A stretch of 60,528 nt of DNA from contig CAZPKF010000017.1 in the NCBI GenBank assembly GCA_964587155.1, positions 1 to 60,528 of the forward strand. The letters are read 5' to 3'. The position numbers were made by a program, and so were the translations under genes. The notes under the pieces are model-generated. The model had not been told where the DNA came from. It was given only the letters and a program-made list of their open reading frames with translations, and did no database searches. Of this stretch, positions 25,593 through 35,011 are shown one piece after another. This DNA comes from Hallerella sp964587155 (GTDB taxonomy: Bacteria > Fibrobacterota > Fibrobacteria > Fibrobacterales > Fibrobacteraceae). Numbering within the stretch: the stretch's first letter is position 1; each line of letters begins with the position of its first letter.

Positions 25593-25671
25593 TATCAAAA
25601 GATACTTTTTCTCCGTAAAGGCATGCTGATGTTTTTGTGTAAAAATATAAAACTGTATCAAGTGTATCAAA
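25593..25671 (-). promoter_or_regulatory. Promoter and putative operator of the lichenase operon
   Basis: On the minus strand a TATATT -10-like box lies at 25644-25649, about 70 bp before the lichenase start. Directly upstream of it, two 9-base direct repeats of TGTATCAAG and TGTATCAAA occupy 25654-25671, in the position of the -35 region, and a third TATCAA is at 25593-25598 in the leader (with GATA, forming a small inverted repeat). This is the arrangement expected for binding by the tandem-HTH regulator encoded in the same operon, but binding is inferred. Confidence 0.5.
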
Positions 25672-25800
25672 TCTAGAATCCGGAAATTGGTGGGTGAAAT
25701 TCTCCGAATTTGTTTATATTGGTGTTTTTGATGACTGTTTAGGTTCCGGAAATTCCGCACGGAATGGGAAAAAGTCCGGATTGAATGCGAACTGTTTTTT

Positions 25801-25806
25801 TATTTT
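25801..25806 (+). promoter_or_regulatory. -10-like TATTTT(TG) before fmt
   Basis: TATTTTTGG with TATTTT at -13 to -8 of the fmt ATG (25814); no Shine-Dalgarno sequence. Confidence 0.45.
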
Positions 25807-25813
25807 TGGTTTC

Positions 25814-26746
25814 ATGAAAATCGTTTTTATGGGTACGCCGGAGTTCGCGGCATTTTTCTTAGACCATTTGAATCAAGGTCCGCATCGGATTGTTTGTGCG
25901 GTGACGCAGCCGGATCGTCCTGTTGGTCGTGGGCGAGTTTTGACAGCCCCTCCGGTAAAAAAGAAAGCGCAAGAATTGGGTATTCCCGTCTTGCAGCCAT
26001 TGTCTGTCAAAGAGGATTCTTTTGTCGAAGATTTGAAGCGTTACGATGCGGATTTGTTTGTTGTCGTCGCTTTTTCCATTTTGCCGCAAAAAGTTTTGGC
26101 CTGCTCCCGGTTTGGCGCAGTCAATGTCCATGGCAGCATGCTTCCCAAATACCGCGGCGCAGCTCCTGTCCAGTGGGCGATTGCAAATGGAGATACTTCA
26201 ACGGGTGTCAGCATCTTTTTGCTAGATGAAAAAATGGATCACGGGCCGATTTTAGAGCAGCGAGAAATACCAATAGCTCTCGACGATTCTTCAGAAGATG
26301 TGTTGCACAAAATGGAAATTCCCGGCAGCGAAGCGTTGGACAAGGCGATTGACCGCATTGCGTATGGCAATTTGGGAGAGCTTCCTGCACAGGAACACCA
26401 AATGGCGTCCCCGGCTCCGAAACTCAAAAAGGATGACGGCAAAATTGATTTTTCCAAATCGGCGTTAGAAATTCACAACCGCATCCGGGCTTTTTGTCCG
26501 TGGCCGGGCGGCTTTTGCCTGTTTCAGGGAAAAACGGCTTATTTCCGCAAAACGATTCCGCACCGTTCCACATGGCTTTCGCCCGGAGAAGCGCGCGGAG
26601 ACAAAGATAAACTGTATGTGGGAACGGGAAATGGCGTTTTGGAAGTGACAGAAATCCAGTTGGAAGGCAAGAGGGCGATGCCCGCCGCCGATTTTCTCCG
26701 TGGACTTCAAAAGAGAGATGGATTGTGTTTCAAAACGATGGATTAA
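25814..26746 (+). CDS. fmt: Methionyl-tRNA formyltransferase
   Basis: Formylates initiator Met-tRNA in the cytoplasm. The 310-residue protein begins MKIVFMGTPEFAAFFLDHL, has PDRPVGRGRVLTAPPVKKKA (tRNA-contacting loop), the catalytic NVHGSMLPKYRGAAPVQWAI segment (Asn, His) and MDHGPILEQREIPI with the catalytic Asp. The C-terminal anticodon-side domain (about 205-310) is present. The in-frame extension to 25694 is not coding. The gene overlaps rsmB by 22 bp. Confidence 0.96.
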   Translation: MKIVFMGTPEFAAFFLDHLNQGPHRIVCAVTQPDRPVGRGRVLTAPPVKKKAQELGIPVLQPLSVKEDSFVEDLKRYDADLFVVVAFSILPQKVLACSRFGAVNVHGSMLPKYRGAAPVQWAIANGDTSTGVSIFLLDEKMDHGPILEQREIPIALDDSSEDVLHKMEIPGSEALDKAIDRIAYGNLGELPAQEHQMASPAPKLKKDDGKIDFSKSALEIHNRIRAFCPWPGGFCLFQGKTAYFRKTIPHRSTWLSPGEARGDKDKLYVGTGNGVLEVTEIQLEGKRAMPAADFLRGLQKRDGLCFKTMD

Positions 26747-27978
26747 AAGAAAGGCTTGCAGCTTACCGCGCACTTGAAGATTGGAGAAAGAATGGCGTGA
26801 TGCTTCGGGAACACGCACTTTCGCCTTTTGCCAAGGAACTCGCTTTGGGCGTTTGTCGACGGCACTTGCTTTTGTTGAATGCCATCCGTCAAAACGTGAA
26901 ACGAGTGCCCGGAATCGAAGTGCAGTGCGTTTTGGAAATGGGAATGTATCAGCTGTTCTTTATGGACGGAGTGCCGTCTCATGCCGCTGTCCATACAAGC
27001 GTAGAAATGCTCCGGAATCTCAAATTGGGCGAAGGGGCCGTGAAACTGGTCAACGCTGTTTTGCGGAAAATGGAACGGGACGGTTTGCCCAAACTTCCTG
27101 CCCAGAATGTGCGCCGCATCAGTTTGGAATATTCCCTGCCGGATTGGATTGTCCGCCGCCTGCTTGATTTTTACGGCAAAGCGTTTGCCGAAGAATTTGC
27201 GAAAGAATCCGTCGAACGTCCTTGTGTTTGGCTTCGGGTCAATGTGCAGAAAACGACCGCACAAGAATTGCAAAAACGTCTAATGCTCTCGGGGCGTCTT
27301 TTTAAAGACCGTTATTTGGAAGTTCTCGAAGGGCCGAAAGAACCGCATTTGGGCGAGCTTTTGAAAAGTGAAGAATTTAAAAATGGATTCTTTTCTGTAC
27401 AAAATCCGGCTGCTTTGGAAGTTGTAGAACTGTTGAATGTGGAAAATGGCATGTCTGTCTGGGATGCTTGCGCGGCTCCGGGGGGAAAATCCGCATTAAT
27501 CGCGGAGTCGTTTCCCCAAGCGGAAATTCTCGCTTCGGATTTGTCGAAAGAGCGTGTTGAACAAGTGTCCGATTTGACTTCGCGATTGAAACTTTCAAAT
27601 GTGCGCTGGCAAGTGTTGGATGCGACACGTGCGGAATTCTCGGAATGTTTTGATCGTATTTTGCTCGATGTGCCCTGCAGCAATTTGGGCGTTTTGTCTC
27701 GCCGACCAGAAGTGAAATACCGCTTGAATCCCAAAGATTTGGATGAGTTGCCCAAGCTTCAGTTTGAAATTTTGGACAAGGCTTCCCTTGCGCTCAAAAA
27801 GAATGGAGTCTTGGTTTATGCGACTTGCAGCCCGGATCCCCAAGAAACGGATAAGGTCGTCCAAAAATTCTTGAAAGGACATCTGGATTTTGAAATGGCG
27901 AAAGAGCCCGTCCGCATTGCTCAAAATGAGTTTGGGCTGGACCGTTTTTATGCGGCGGCTTTACGGAGGAAACCGTGA
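26725..27978 (+). CDS. rsmB: 16S rRNA m5C methyltransferase RsmB
   Basis: Methylates C967 of 16S rRNA in E. coli numbering. N-terminal NusB-like RNA-binding domain (about 1-140; LEMGMYQLFFMDGVPSHAAV) then the SAM-dependent domain with DACAAPGGKSALIAESF (about 250), LDVPCSNLGVLSRRPEVKYR (catalytic Cys) and VYATCSPDPQETDKVV (second Cys). Length 417 is close to the family norm. The start is the GTG at 26725 that overlaps fmt; the next in-frame ATG would cut into the NusB domain. The gene overlaps the next by GTGA. Confidence 0.94.
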   Translation: MFQNDGLKERLAAYRALEDWRKNGVMLREHALSPFAKELALGVCRRHLLLLNAIRQNVKRVPGIEVQCVLEMGMYQLFFMDGVPSHAAVHTSVEMLRNLKLGEGAVKLVNAVLRKMERDGLPKLPAQNVRRISLEYSLPDWIVRRLLDFYGKAFAEEFAKESVERPCVWLRVNVQKTTAQELQKRLMLSGRLFKDRYLEVLEGPKEPHLGELLKSEEFKNGFFSVQNPAALEVVELLNVENGMSVWDACAAPGGKSALIAESFPQAEILASDLSKERVEQVSDLTSRLKLSNVRWQVLDATRAEFSECFDRILLDVPCSNLGVLSRRPEVKYRLNPKDLDELPKLQFEILDKASLALKKNGVLVYATCSPDPQETDKVVQKFLKGHLDFEMAKEPVRIAQNEFGLDRFYAAALRRKP

Positions 27979-28535
27979 AAAAAATGATTCTTTATCTAGC
28001 CTTGATGGCGCTCCCGATTTGGGCTTTGCCGCGGGATACTGTTGAATTTTCCCATGCGGCGCTTGGAATTGAAATGGGCGCGCTTTATTTGCTCGACGAT
28101 TCCAAAAATGCGCTGGATGACACTTATTATGGACTTGTTGAATTTGAATATGCGTATTTCCGCCGTTTAACGGGAGTTGTGCAATTCGGATACGCTTACC
28201 TTCCGACGAAGGGAAGTCTCGATTATCCTGGGATTCACCAGGCAAACGGCCGTGTTGGAATCGACTACGCACTTCCTTTTATAGAACCAGTGGCGTTGGG
28301 AATGGGATTCAGTTGCGTTTGGATGCGTGCCGATGGGGATGGCGGAGATGCTTCCGTATCAACGTTGGACGACAACGAAACGGAATTCGGCGCATACATG
28401 CGGTTGAATTTGCCCATAGTGACTTTAGAAAATTGGCGATTCGGTGCAAAGGTGTATTATGAAAATCTTTGGACAGAACCGGAAACGTCACAAACGGCTT
28501 GGTTTGGACTGTATCTGCAACGGAAACTTTGGTAG
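27975..28535 (+). CDS. Small exported barrel-like protein
   Basis: A 186-residue protein with a signal peptide (MKKMILYLALMALPIWA). It has strands typical of an eight-stranded barrel: YYGLVEFEYAYFRRLTGVVQ, GYAYLPTKGSL, VALGMGFSCVWMRADGDG, GAYMRLNLPIV, RFGAKVYYENLW and the C-terminal WFGLYLQRKLW. The GTG start at 27975 has GGAGGA 4 bp upstream and overlaps the rsmB stop (GTGA). It is followed 6 bp later by another exported barrel-like gene. Confidence 0.72.
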   Translation: MKKMILYLALMALPIWALPRDTVEFSHAALGIEMGALYLLDDSKNALDDTYYGLVEFEYAYFRRLTGVVQFGYAYLPTKGSLDYPGIHQANGRVGIDYALPFIEPVALGMGFSCVWMRADGDGGDASVSTLDDNETEFGAYMRLNLPIVTLENWRFGAKVYYENLWTEPETSQTAWFGLYLQRKLW

Positions 28536-28541
28536 GAGCGA

Positions 28542-30260
28542 ATGATGGATAAATTCAAGCTGGGAATCGGTTGTGCCGCCTTTTTTACCGCTTTGGCTTT
28601 TGCCGAAATTCTGCCAGAAACAGAAGGAATGCAGGATACCCGTGCCGACGGAACGTTTCTAACGGCTTCTCCCACGTATGTTTTTGACCGCGATGCCCGT
28701 AGCGGGGGAATTCATTCCGGTTCAGAAGAATGGAGCCCTTCAAAATTGCGAAATCGGATTTTTGTAAACCGGATGTCGGAAACGCCATCCTGGACTCCGC
28801 TTGCGCCCTCTGTTTGGATTTCGGTAGGGAATGAAGTTGGTGACTTGATGTATCAAGATCCGCTTTACGGCGGAAAAAAATCCGGCCAAGACAATCGCAC
28901 TCCGCTGCTCGAAGCGGGTTTCCGTTCTCCGTCTTACAGTGGCTTTTGGGCTACGGCCCGTTTTTTCCAAGTTGATCATTATTCAAATGGTGCCCGCCGA
29001 ATTCGCGAAGATGTTGTGGATACGAAAGAATTTTCCATCTTTGGAGAGAACCTTCCTTTTCTCAGTACAGCGTATGCGGGGCTCGGATTTTCGGCAAATT
29101 CGTTCGAAACATCTTTGCTTGCCGGGCATGAATACGTCTGGATGTGGGGTGAATCCGGCCGTTGGCTTCCTGTTGAGTATAGGCCAAGAGCAGAAGCCCG
29201 ATTTGACTCCAAGTATTTTCAGGCGGCTCTTGCTTTTGAAAATGCCGAATATACGGTTCAGGCGGGTTCTCGTGTTGGAAATCGCAAAGAGTTGAACGGT
29301 TCGCTTAAACTCGGTGAAGATTCTGATTTGGCAAAAAAGAGATTGTGGAATTTAGCGTTGGGCGTTTCTTTTCGAGTCGTCGATGATAGCGCTTATGTAC
29401 CCTTTGGCATCGAAGATGATTACGTTGTATTCCCATTTTTAGAGTTTTCCTTAAACCCGACGGCCCGTTTGAAGTTTTCTGGCTTCGCTGGAACCAGCGG
29501 ACGAGAATTTGCGGCGAAAGACAGCGTGAATTTAGAGTTTCCCGAATTGTCGGGAGCGAAGATGAATGTGGGATTCAAAAATCATTTTGCATCATCGTTG
29601 AACCCTCTTGGCGAAGATGAAGAATATTTTGATGCGGACACGATTTCTTTGCGAACGGACGGCTGGATGCAATTGCATCGCGCGTATTTTGATTTGCGCA
29701 CCTTGACAAGGCATTTTGGTTTGGGTATGAATTTGTCGGGATGGATTGAAAAGGGAGCCGAAACATTTGAAGTCAAGAAATTTGTCGACAAAAAAAGCGG
29801 AAAGCGTTCTGCGATTTACCGGACAGGAAACGTCGACAGAATCGATTCTTGGATTCGCGGCATTGCAGGTGACGCGGACGTTTCTTTCCTTTACAGCAAG
29901 ATGTTCTCCCTGACTGCCAAAGCGGGATTTGAACGGATAGACGGCGACGAAGAACGTTTTGAAGTCAACCCAGTCGAAGAATGGCTTTCTTTTGAAGCGG
30001 ATTGGAATCTCTGGGACCGTTTTTTCATTCATCACGCATGGACTTATCGATCGGATGCGAAATGGAATCTGCGAACGGAAAATCCTTACGTTGTCAAGGG
30101 CGGATGGTTTTGGAATGCGACAATTTCGCAAAGGTTCCCTTCGTCGGGAATATCTCTTTCGGCGACGATTTTGCATGCGATTGGCGAGGATCGAATACAG
30201 GTTCCCTATGGAGGCGAAGATCGGACGCGCTTCTATTGCAATGCGGTCAAGTCGTTTTAA
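28542..30260 (+). CDS. Exported outer-membrane barrel-like protein
   Basis: A 572-residue protein with a signal peptide (about 1-22, ending AFA). The region after residue 90 has many alternating strands with aromatic girdles: VWISVGNEVGDLMYQDPLYG, GFWATARFFQVDHYS, YAGLGFSANSFETSLLAGH, WNLALGVSFRVV, FGLGMNLSGWIEKG, FSLTAKAGFERIDGDE and a last TRFYCNAVKSF. The family is unknown; the number of strands suggests a large barrel. GGAGCGA precedes the start, with an alternative start one codon later. Confidence 0.7.
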   Translation: MMDKFKLGIGCAAFFTALAFAEILPETEGMQDTRADGTFLTASPTYVFDRDARSGGIHSGSEEWSPSKLRNRIFVNRMSETPSWTPLAPSVWISVGNEVGDLMYQDPLYGGKKSGQDNRTPLLEAGFRSPSYSGFWATARFFQVDHYSNGARRIREDVVDTKEFSIFGENLPFLSTAYAGLGFSANSFETSLLAGHEYVWMWGESGRWLPVEYRPRAEARFDSKYFQAALAFENAEYTVQAGSRVGNRKELNGSLKLGEDSDLAKKRLWNLALGVSFRVVDDSAYVPFGIEDDYVVFPFLEFSLNPTARLKFSGFAGTSGREFAAKDSVNLEFPELSGAKMNVGFKNHFASSLNPLGEDEEYFDADTISLRTDGWMQLHRAYFDLRTLTRHFGLGMNLSGWIEKGAETFEVKKFVDKKSGKRSAIYRTGNVDRIDSWIRGIAGDADVSFLYSKMFSLTAKAGFERIDGDEERFEVNPVEEWLSFEADWNLWDRFFIHHAWTYRSDAKWNLRTENPYVVKGGWFWNATISQRFPSSGISLSATILHAIGEDRIQVPYGGEDRTRFYCNAVKSF

Positions 30261-30302
30261 AAATTTTCAAATGGAAAATCCGCTTCGTTTAGGTGAATTT
30301 CT

Positions 30303-33300
30303 GTGACATTGTCAACGTTGCATATTGAATATCCGGATCTTCCCGTTGTCAAAAAACGGGAAGAATTTTTGGAACTGTTGAAAAGTAAACAGGTGATAAT
30401 CGTAAAAGCGGACACCGGTTCTGGAAAATCGACGCAAGTTCCCAAATTTTTACTCGAAAGCGGTCTTGCGGAAAATGGAAAAATTGGGGTTACGGAACCG
30501 CGCCGGCTTGCGGCCTTGTCCATTGCGGACCGTTTGCGCGAAGAATTGAAAGATGAAACTCTCGTTTCAACGCGTATCCGTTTTTTAGAAGAAGGTTCAA
30601 AAGATGCTCCGATAAAAGTCATGACCGATGGCATCTTGCTGCAGGAATTTCGCCGAGATAGACTGTTCCGGGCTTATTCGGCACTTCTCATCGACGAAGC
30701 GCACGAACGTTCTTTGAACATTGACATTTTGCTCGGCATTTTCAAAAGCGTTTTGAAAGCGCGGCCTGAATTCCGGTTGGTCATTGCCAGTGCGACTCTT
30801 GATGCCAAACTGTTTGAACACTTTTTCGAAGGATCGGCTGTTCTCGAAGCCGAAGGCCGGATGTATCCGGTGCAGGTCATATATGCAAATCCACAAGAGA
30901 ATCCTTCCCGCAGCAAGGGTGACTCTGGATTGGTGGAAGAAGCCTGTGATGCCATTCTTGCGCTAGAAAATGCCAAAGAAGATCACCTACTCTGCTTTTT
31001 GCCAACGGAACGCGACATTCAGGATTTGTGTGGGGAACTCACTCAAAAATTGGATGCCAAACGTTTCGATGTGTTGCCGCTATTCGGGCGGATGGGTCCG
31101 CAGGAGCAAAAACGGGTTTTTCGCCAATCAGAAAAATTTCGAATTGTACTTTCCACGAATATCGCGGAAACGTCTTTGACGATTCCCGGAATCGCTTATG
31201 TAGTGGACACGGGCATGGCGCGGGTTTCCCGTTATAATCCACAAACCCGGATTCAAGGGCTTCCCGTTGAAAAAATTTCGCAGGCTAGCGCCCGTCAGCG
31301 AACGGGTCGGGCGGGGCGTGTCAAACCCGGTGTTTGTGTTCGGCTTTATACCGAAGATGATTTTGAAAGCAGGGAAGAGTTTACGGAACCGGAAATTCGC
31401 CGTTCCAATTTGTCCAATGTTGTCTTGCAGCTGCGCAGTTTGGGACTTTCTGTTGAAGAATTTCTATTTATTCAGCCGCCTCCGCGATCCGCTTTCCGTG
31501 GGGCGTATAAAGCGCTTTTTGAATTGGGAGCGCTTTCTGGAGTGGAGCGCGGTGCGCGTGTGACTCCGTTTGGCGTAGAAATGTCGCGCTTGCCGATGGA
31601 TGTCGCCCTTTCTGCAGTGTTGCTTCGGGCAAAAGATTCGGGCGTTTTGCAACCGGCGATTATCGTCTGCGCAGCCCTTTCCATCCAGGATCCCCGATTG
31701 TTTCCGTCAGAAGATGCGCAAAAAGAAAAAGCACGTCGGATGCACAAGGCTTTGGGTGGCCACAAAAGCGACTTTCTCACCTTCTTGTCGGAATGGAATG
31801 CATTTTCCCAAGAGTGGAAGGGAACGACTTGGAACTCGCTCCGGAAATATTGCGAAAAGCATTTTTTGCATTTTTTGCGTTGCCGCGAATGGATTGATCT
31901 TTACGAACAATTTTGCCGTATACTCAAGGTGAAATTCGAATCTTTCGCATGTCCGTTGAACTCTTTTCACAGGGACAATTTGCATATCGCACTGCTGTCT
32001 GGATTTTTAGGCGGCATAGCCCGCCGTGACAAAGATGCGGGCTGTTACCGTCTTGTCGGCGGGCGGGAAGCGCATCTGTTTCCTGGAAGCGATTTGGCGG
32101 GAAAGTTCCCCGAATTTGTCCTGTCGGCGGAAGTCCGCGAAACGAGCCGTGTTTTTTTGACGAAAGCGGCGGAAATTCTCCCGGAATGGATTGTGCGCGT
32201 AGCCGGGGAATTTTGTACGTATCGCTGGTTCGAACCCAAGTGGAATCCGGAACGCGGATTTGTCGAAGCGGTAGAAGAAGTTTCGTTCCGCGGTATGGTG
32301 CTCTCCCGTTCCCGTCGCGTCGATTATGGGCGCGTTAACCCCCAAGATGCGGCCCGGATTTTTTTCTTAGAAGCGGTTGTCGAAGGGGACATGGCAAGGC
32401 CATTTCCGTTTATGCAGCACAATCATCGGGTTTTGGAATCGTTGCGCGCCGCAGAAACGCGCCTTCGCCGTTTTGGACTTTGCCCTTCAGAAGATTTGCA
32501 AGTGGATTATCTGGTGGAACGCGCCCCGGATGTTTTTTCCCTCAAAACGTTGAAGGATTTTATCGCAAAAAATACGGATGAAGTGCTTCGTTTTCGGGAA
32601 TCGGATTGGGTAAGCGTGGCAGAAACAGGACGGGAGCATTTTGAATCGTTTAAAAACAATCCTGTCATTTCGGCTGCTTACCGGCAAAAATTGAAGCGCG
32701 AACAAGAAGAACGCGAACGTTCCCGCCATGGCGGCATCGTGGAATTTTCAAAAATTTTGGACAGGCAAATTCGCACGGAACTTGTCTTTGATTCGGGAAA
32801 AGTCTGGGATGGACTTTCTTTGGAAATCCCCGCAGACTTTTTACCGCAACTTTCCCCGGCGGTCTTTGCACGCGAACTTCCCAAGTGGCGGAATTGGATG
32901 GAAGAGGCGTTTCTTCGCGAACTTTCCAAAGGCGACCGAAAAAAATGGGAAAAAAGGAAAGACGATTTGGACGATCGTTTTTTGGATTACCTAGAAAAAA
33001 ATCCGGAAAAATCCCCGTTGGTTTCGCTGTATGCAGCGTTCGAAAGCCTTGAAAAACCGGAAGGTTCCTTGCCCGTTTTGAATTCGCAAAACGAGCATCA
33101 TTTGAGAATTCACCTTTCTGTCACTTCGCGCGAAATGCTTGAAAACTTTCCTCTAGAACTTTCTCCGGAATGCGGAATGGCGAAGTTCTTTGATGCCGTG
33201 CGGCCTGTTTTGGAAGGGGCTTCGCTGGCGTTCCCCGTGTTGGGCGTTTTCTTTGGCTGGACTCCACTTGGACAAAAGGCGATGAATTTTGCAGAAGCGG

Positions 33301-34109
33301 ATTTTTGGCAAAAGTTTTATCGCCGGGTACAAGCAGTGAAAGGGGAGGATTCTCCCATTAAATCCGTATTTGAATCCCGTTTTGCGTTTCTCAATCGCAA
33401 AGATGAATCGGGCTTTGCCCTGCGTTCCCTTTTGGCCATGACTGAGGCGGAAAAGCAAAAGTTTACCGCAGGCAGTTTGGAAGAATTCCTTCCCCGGTTT
33501 TCTGGAATTGAATTTGCGCGGTCGCACAAAATACGCTCTTTCTCCGAAATTTCTTCGCGGGAAACCGCCGAAGAAACGCGTTCGCGGAAAGGACTATTCC
33601 TTTTTGTGTTAGATTCTTCTTATTTGGGCGTTTCCGCGTTTGTCCGTGCGTGGAATGTTTTCCGGGAAACATTTACCGCGTTTCGCCGGGGAGAAAAGGC
33701 TTCTCTTCCGGTTTTGGAACTTTCTGCACGCCTTTCGGCAGAAGAGAACTTGTATGGGCGCTTGCGTTTGATTTTTGCCTTTTTGTATCCCGAAAGAACG
33801 CTTGAAATTCCGGAATGGAACGAAGAGCTTTCCCTGCCAACGGTTAAAAGTTTCCGTGAAAAATTCGCACCGTATTTTTCGGGAAATTTTCTGAATCCGG
33901 TGGAGCAAAAGCAACTCCGCGAGGCCTTTTCTACAGCGGAAAAATCCCGATCGGATTTTGAATTGTTTGAATCCGGCGTTGCGCTTCAAATCCTTTTTGA
34001 AAATGTTGAATGGCTGCGTTACAAACGGTTTGTCTTGTCTTCGGCGGCAGAAGAAAAAGTGGGCAAAAATGATTTGCTCCGCTTGAAGGAACGGTTCAAA
34101 AATCGTTGA
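30303..34109 (+). CDS. hrpA: DEAH-box RNA helicase HrpA
   Basis: ATP-dependent RNA helicase of 1268 residues, close to the E. coli HrpA length (1300). Seen: walker A ADTGSGKSTQVPKF (about 37-50), IDEAHERSLNIDILLG (DEAH box), VIASATLDA, STNIAETSLTIPGIAYVVDT, and SARQRTGRAGRVKPGVCVRL (motif VI). The C-terminal half is the DUF3418 region of bacterial HrpA. It begins with GTG at 30303 after AGGTGA; the ATG-like start further in would lose part of the N terminus. It probably acts on stalled ribosomes, as reported for E. coli. Confidence 0.94.
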   Translation: MTLSTLHIEYPDLPVVKKREEFLELLKSKQVIIVKADTGSGKSTQVPKFLLESGLAENGKIGVTEPRRLAALSIADRLREELKDETLVSTRIRFLEEGSKDAPIKVMTDGILLQEFRRDRLFRAYSALLIDEAHERSLNIDILLGIFKSVLKARPEFRLVIASATLDAKLFEHFFEGSAVLEAEGRMYPVQVIYANPQENPSRSKGDSGLVEEACDAILALENAKEDHLLCFLPTERDIQDLCGELTQKLDAKRFDVLPLFGRMGPQEQKRVFRQSEKFRIVLSTNIAETSLTIPGIAYVVDTGMARVSRYNPQTRIQGLPVEKISQASARQRTGRAGRVKPGVCVRLYTEDDFESREEFTEPEIRRSNLSNVVLQLRSLGLSVEEFLFIQPPPRSAFRGAYKALFELGALSGVERGARVTPFGVEMSRLPMDVALSAVLLRAKDSGVLQPAIIVCAALSIQDPRLFPSEDAQKEKARRMHKALGGHKSDFLTFLSEWNAFSQEWKGTTWNSLRKYCEKHFLHFLRCREWIDLYEQFCRILKVKFESFACPLNSFHRDNLHIALLSGFLGGIARRDKDAGCYRLVGGREAHLFPGSDLAGKFPEFVLSAEVRETSRVFLTKAAEILPEWIVRVAGEFCTYRWFEPKWNPERGFVEAVEEVSFRGMVLSRSRRVDYGRVNPQDAARIFFLEAVVEGDMARPFPFMQHNHRVLESLRAAETRLRRFGLCPSEDLQVDYLVERAPDVFSLKTLKDFIAKNTDEVLRFRESDWVSVAETGREHFESFKNNPVISAAYRQKLKREQEERERSRHGGIVEFSKILDRQIRTELVFDSGKVWDGLSLEIPADFLPQLSPAVFARELPKWRNWMEEAFLRELSKGDRKKWEKRKDDLDDRFLDYLEKNPEKSPLVSLYAAFESLEKPEGSLPVLNSQNEHHLRIHLSVTSREMLENFPLELSPECGMAKFFDAVRPVLEGASLAFPVLGVFFGWTPLGQKAMNFAEADFWQKFYRRVQAVKGEDSPIKSVFESRFAFLNRKDESGFALRSLLAMTEAEKQKFTAGSLEEFLPRFSGIEFARSHKIRSFSEISSRETAEETRSRKGLFLFVLDSSYLGVSAFVRAWNVFRETFTAFRRGEKASLPVLELSARLSAEENLYGRLRLIFAFLYPERTLEIPEWNEELSLPTVKSFREKFAPYFSGNFLNPVEQKQLREAFSTAEKSRSDFELFESGVALQILFENVEWLRYKRFVLSSAAEEKVGKNDLLRLKERFKNR

Positions 34110-34167
34110 TGGCGGGCAAATTCGGTGATGGGTTCAATGGCGAATGGAATACTGGTTGCGAATTTTC

Positions 34168-34173
34168 TAATTT
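34168..34173 (+). promoter_or_regulatory. -10-like TAATTT before the SurA-like lipoprotein
   Basis: TAATTT at -13 to -8 of the ATG at 34181; no Shine-Dalgarno sequence. The 71-bp gap after hrpA holds nothing else. Confidence 0.45.
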
Positions 34174-34180
34174 ATCCGCA

Positions 34181-35011
34181 ATGCGGAAATTGTTGTTTTT
34201 TGTCCTTTCTTTTGTTTTGGCCTTTGCCGGTTGCCGTGAAATGGGTGCGGACCTGGACCCGGTACTTGCTCGGGTAGAAAAATCGGAACTGAAACTTTCC
34301 GAAGTAAACGCCGATGGTCTTTGGGACAGCCTTTCGATAGAAGAAAGGACTTCGCGCGTAGAACATTGGGTTTCTCAACAATCCGTTTATGAACGCGCTT
34401 TGTCAGAAGGAATTGATGCGCAAGCGGATGTCGCCCTGTTGATTGAAAACGCCAAAAAGAAAATCGTTCTCGACGCTTATTTCGACAAAGTCGCCGATAC
34501 GATTTCCGTTTCAGAAGAAGAGGCTCTTGCTTATTATGAAGAACACCCGGAGCCTTTTATGCGGAATGCGGATGTTTACCGTTTGGCTGTTGTCACTTAT
34601 GCAAGTGGAAAGTCCGCCTGGCAGAACTATGCGTTGGTCGCCCGCAAAAAAATGACCGAAGCTCCGGTCAAGAACTGGATGTTTCGCAAAGTGGACACGT
34701 GGGATTCGGTGACAACTTTTCCGCTTTCTTGCCCGGCTGTGCAATTAAGAACTGCGGAATTGGGAAAATTGAGCGCGCCTAAAGTTTGTGGCAAGGATGT
34801 AAAAAGCGTTGTCGTACTTTCCAAATTGGATTCCGGTTCGGTGAAACCCTTTGCTGAAGTTTCGGACTTTGCCAAAACGCTAGCCTTTTATGCAAAACGG
34901 AAAGATCTGATTTCCGCGTTTAAAAATGAAGTCAAGAACAGTCAAGTCATTTTTGTTTATCCAGAAGAAATCGCCAAATCGGCCAAAAATGGACGGCAGG
35001 AAAATTTATGA
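34181..35011 (+). CDS. SurA-N-like lipoprotein
   Basis: A 276-residue lipoprotein (lipobox AFAGC). The sequence has the N-terminal chaperone pattern of the SurA/PrsA group: ARVEKSELKLSEVNADGL, RVEHWVSQQSVYERALSEGI, KKKIVLDAYFDKVADTI and VSEEEALAYYEEHPEPF, then a second part without a clear parvulin domain (VYRLAVVTYASGK, VVLSKLDSG). It probably helps outer-membrane protein folding with the SurA gene that overlaps it by ATGA. The start at 34181 removes an in-frame extension running back into hrpA. Confidence 0.78.
   Translation: MRKLLFFVLSFVLAFAGCREMGADLDPVLARVEKSELKLSEVNADGLWDSLSIEERTSRVEHWVSQQSVYERALSEGIDAQADVALLIENAKKKIVLDAYFDKVADTISVSEEEALAYYEEHPEPFMRNADVYRLAVVTYASGKSAWQNYALVARKKMTEAPVKNWMFRKVDTWDSVTTFPLSCPAVQLRTAELGKLSAPKVCGKDVKSVVVLSKLDSGSVKPFAEVSDFAKTLAFYAKRKDLISAFKNEVKNSQVIFVYPEEIAKSAKNGRQENL

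Noticed and set aside
25694..25813. N-terminal extension of fmt by 40 codons
   Set aside because: The added peptide matches no fmt N terminus, and a TATTTT box lies directly before the ATG at 25814.
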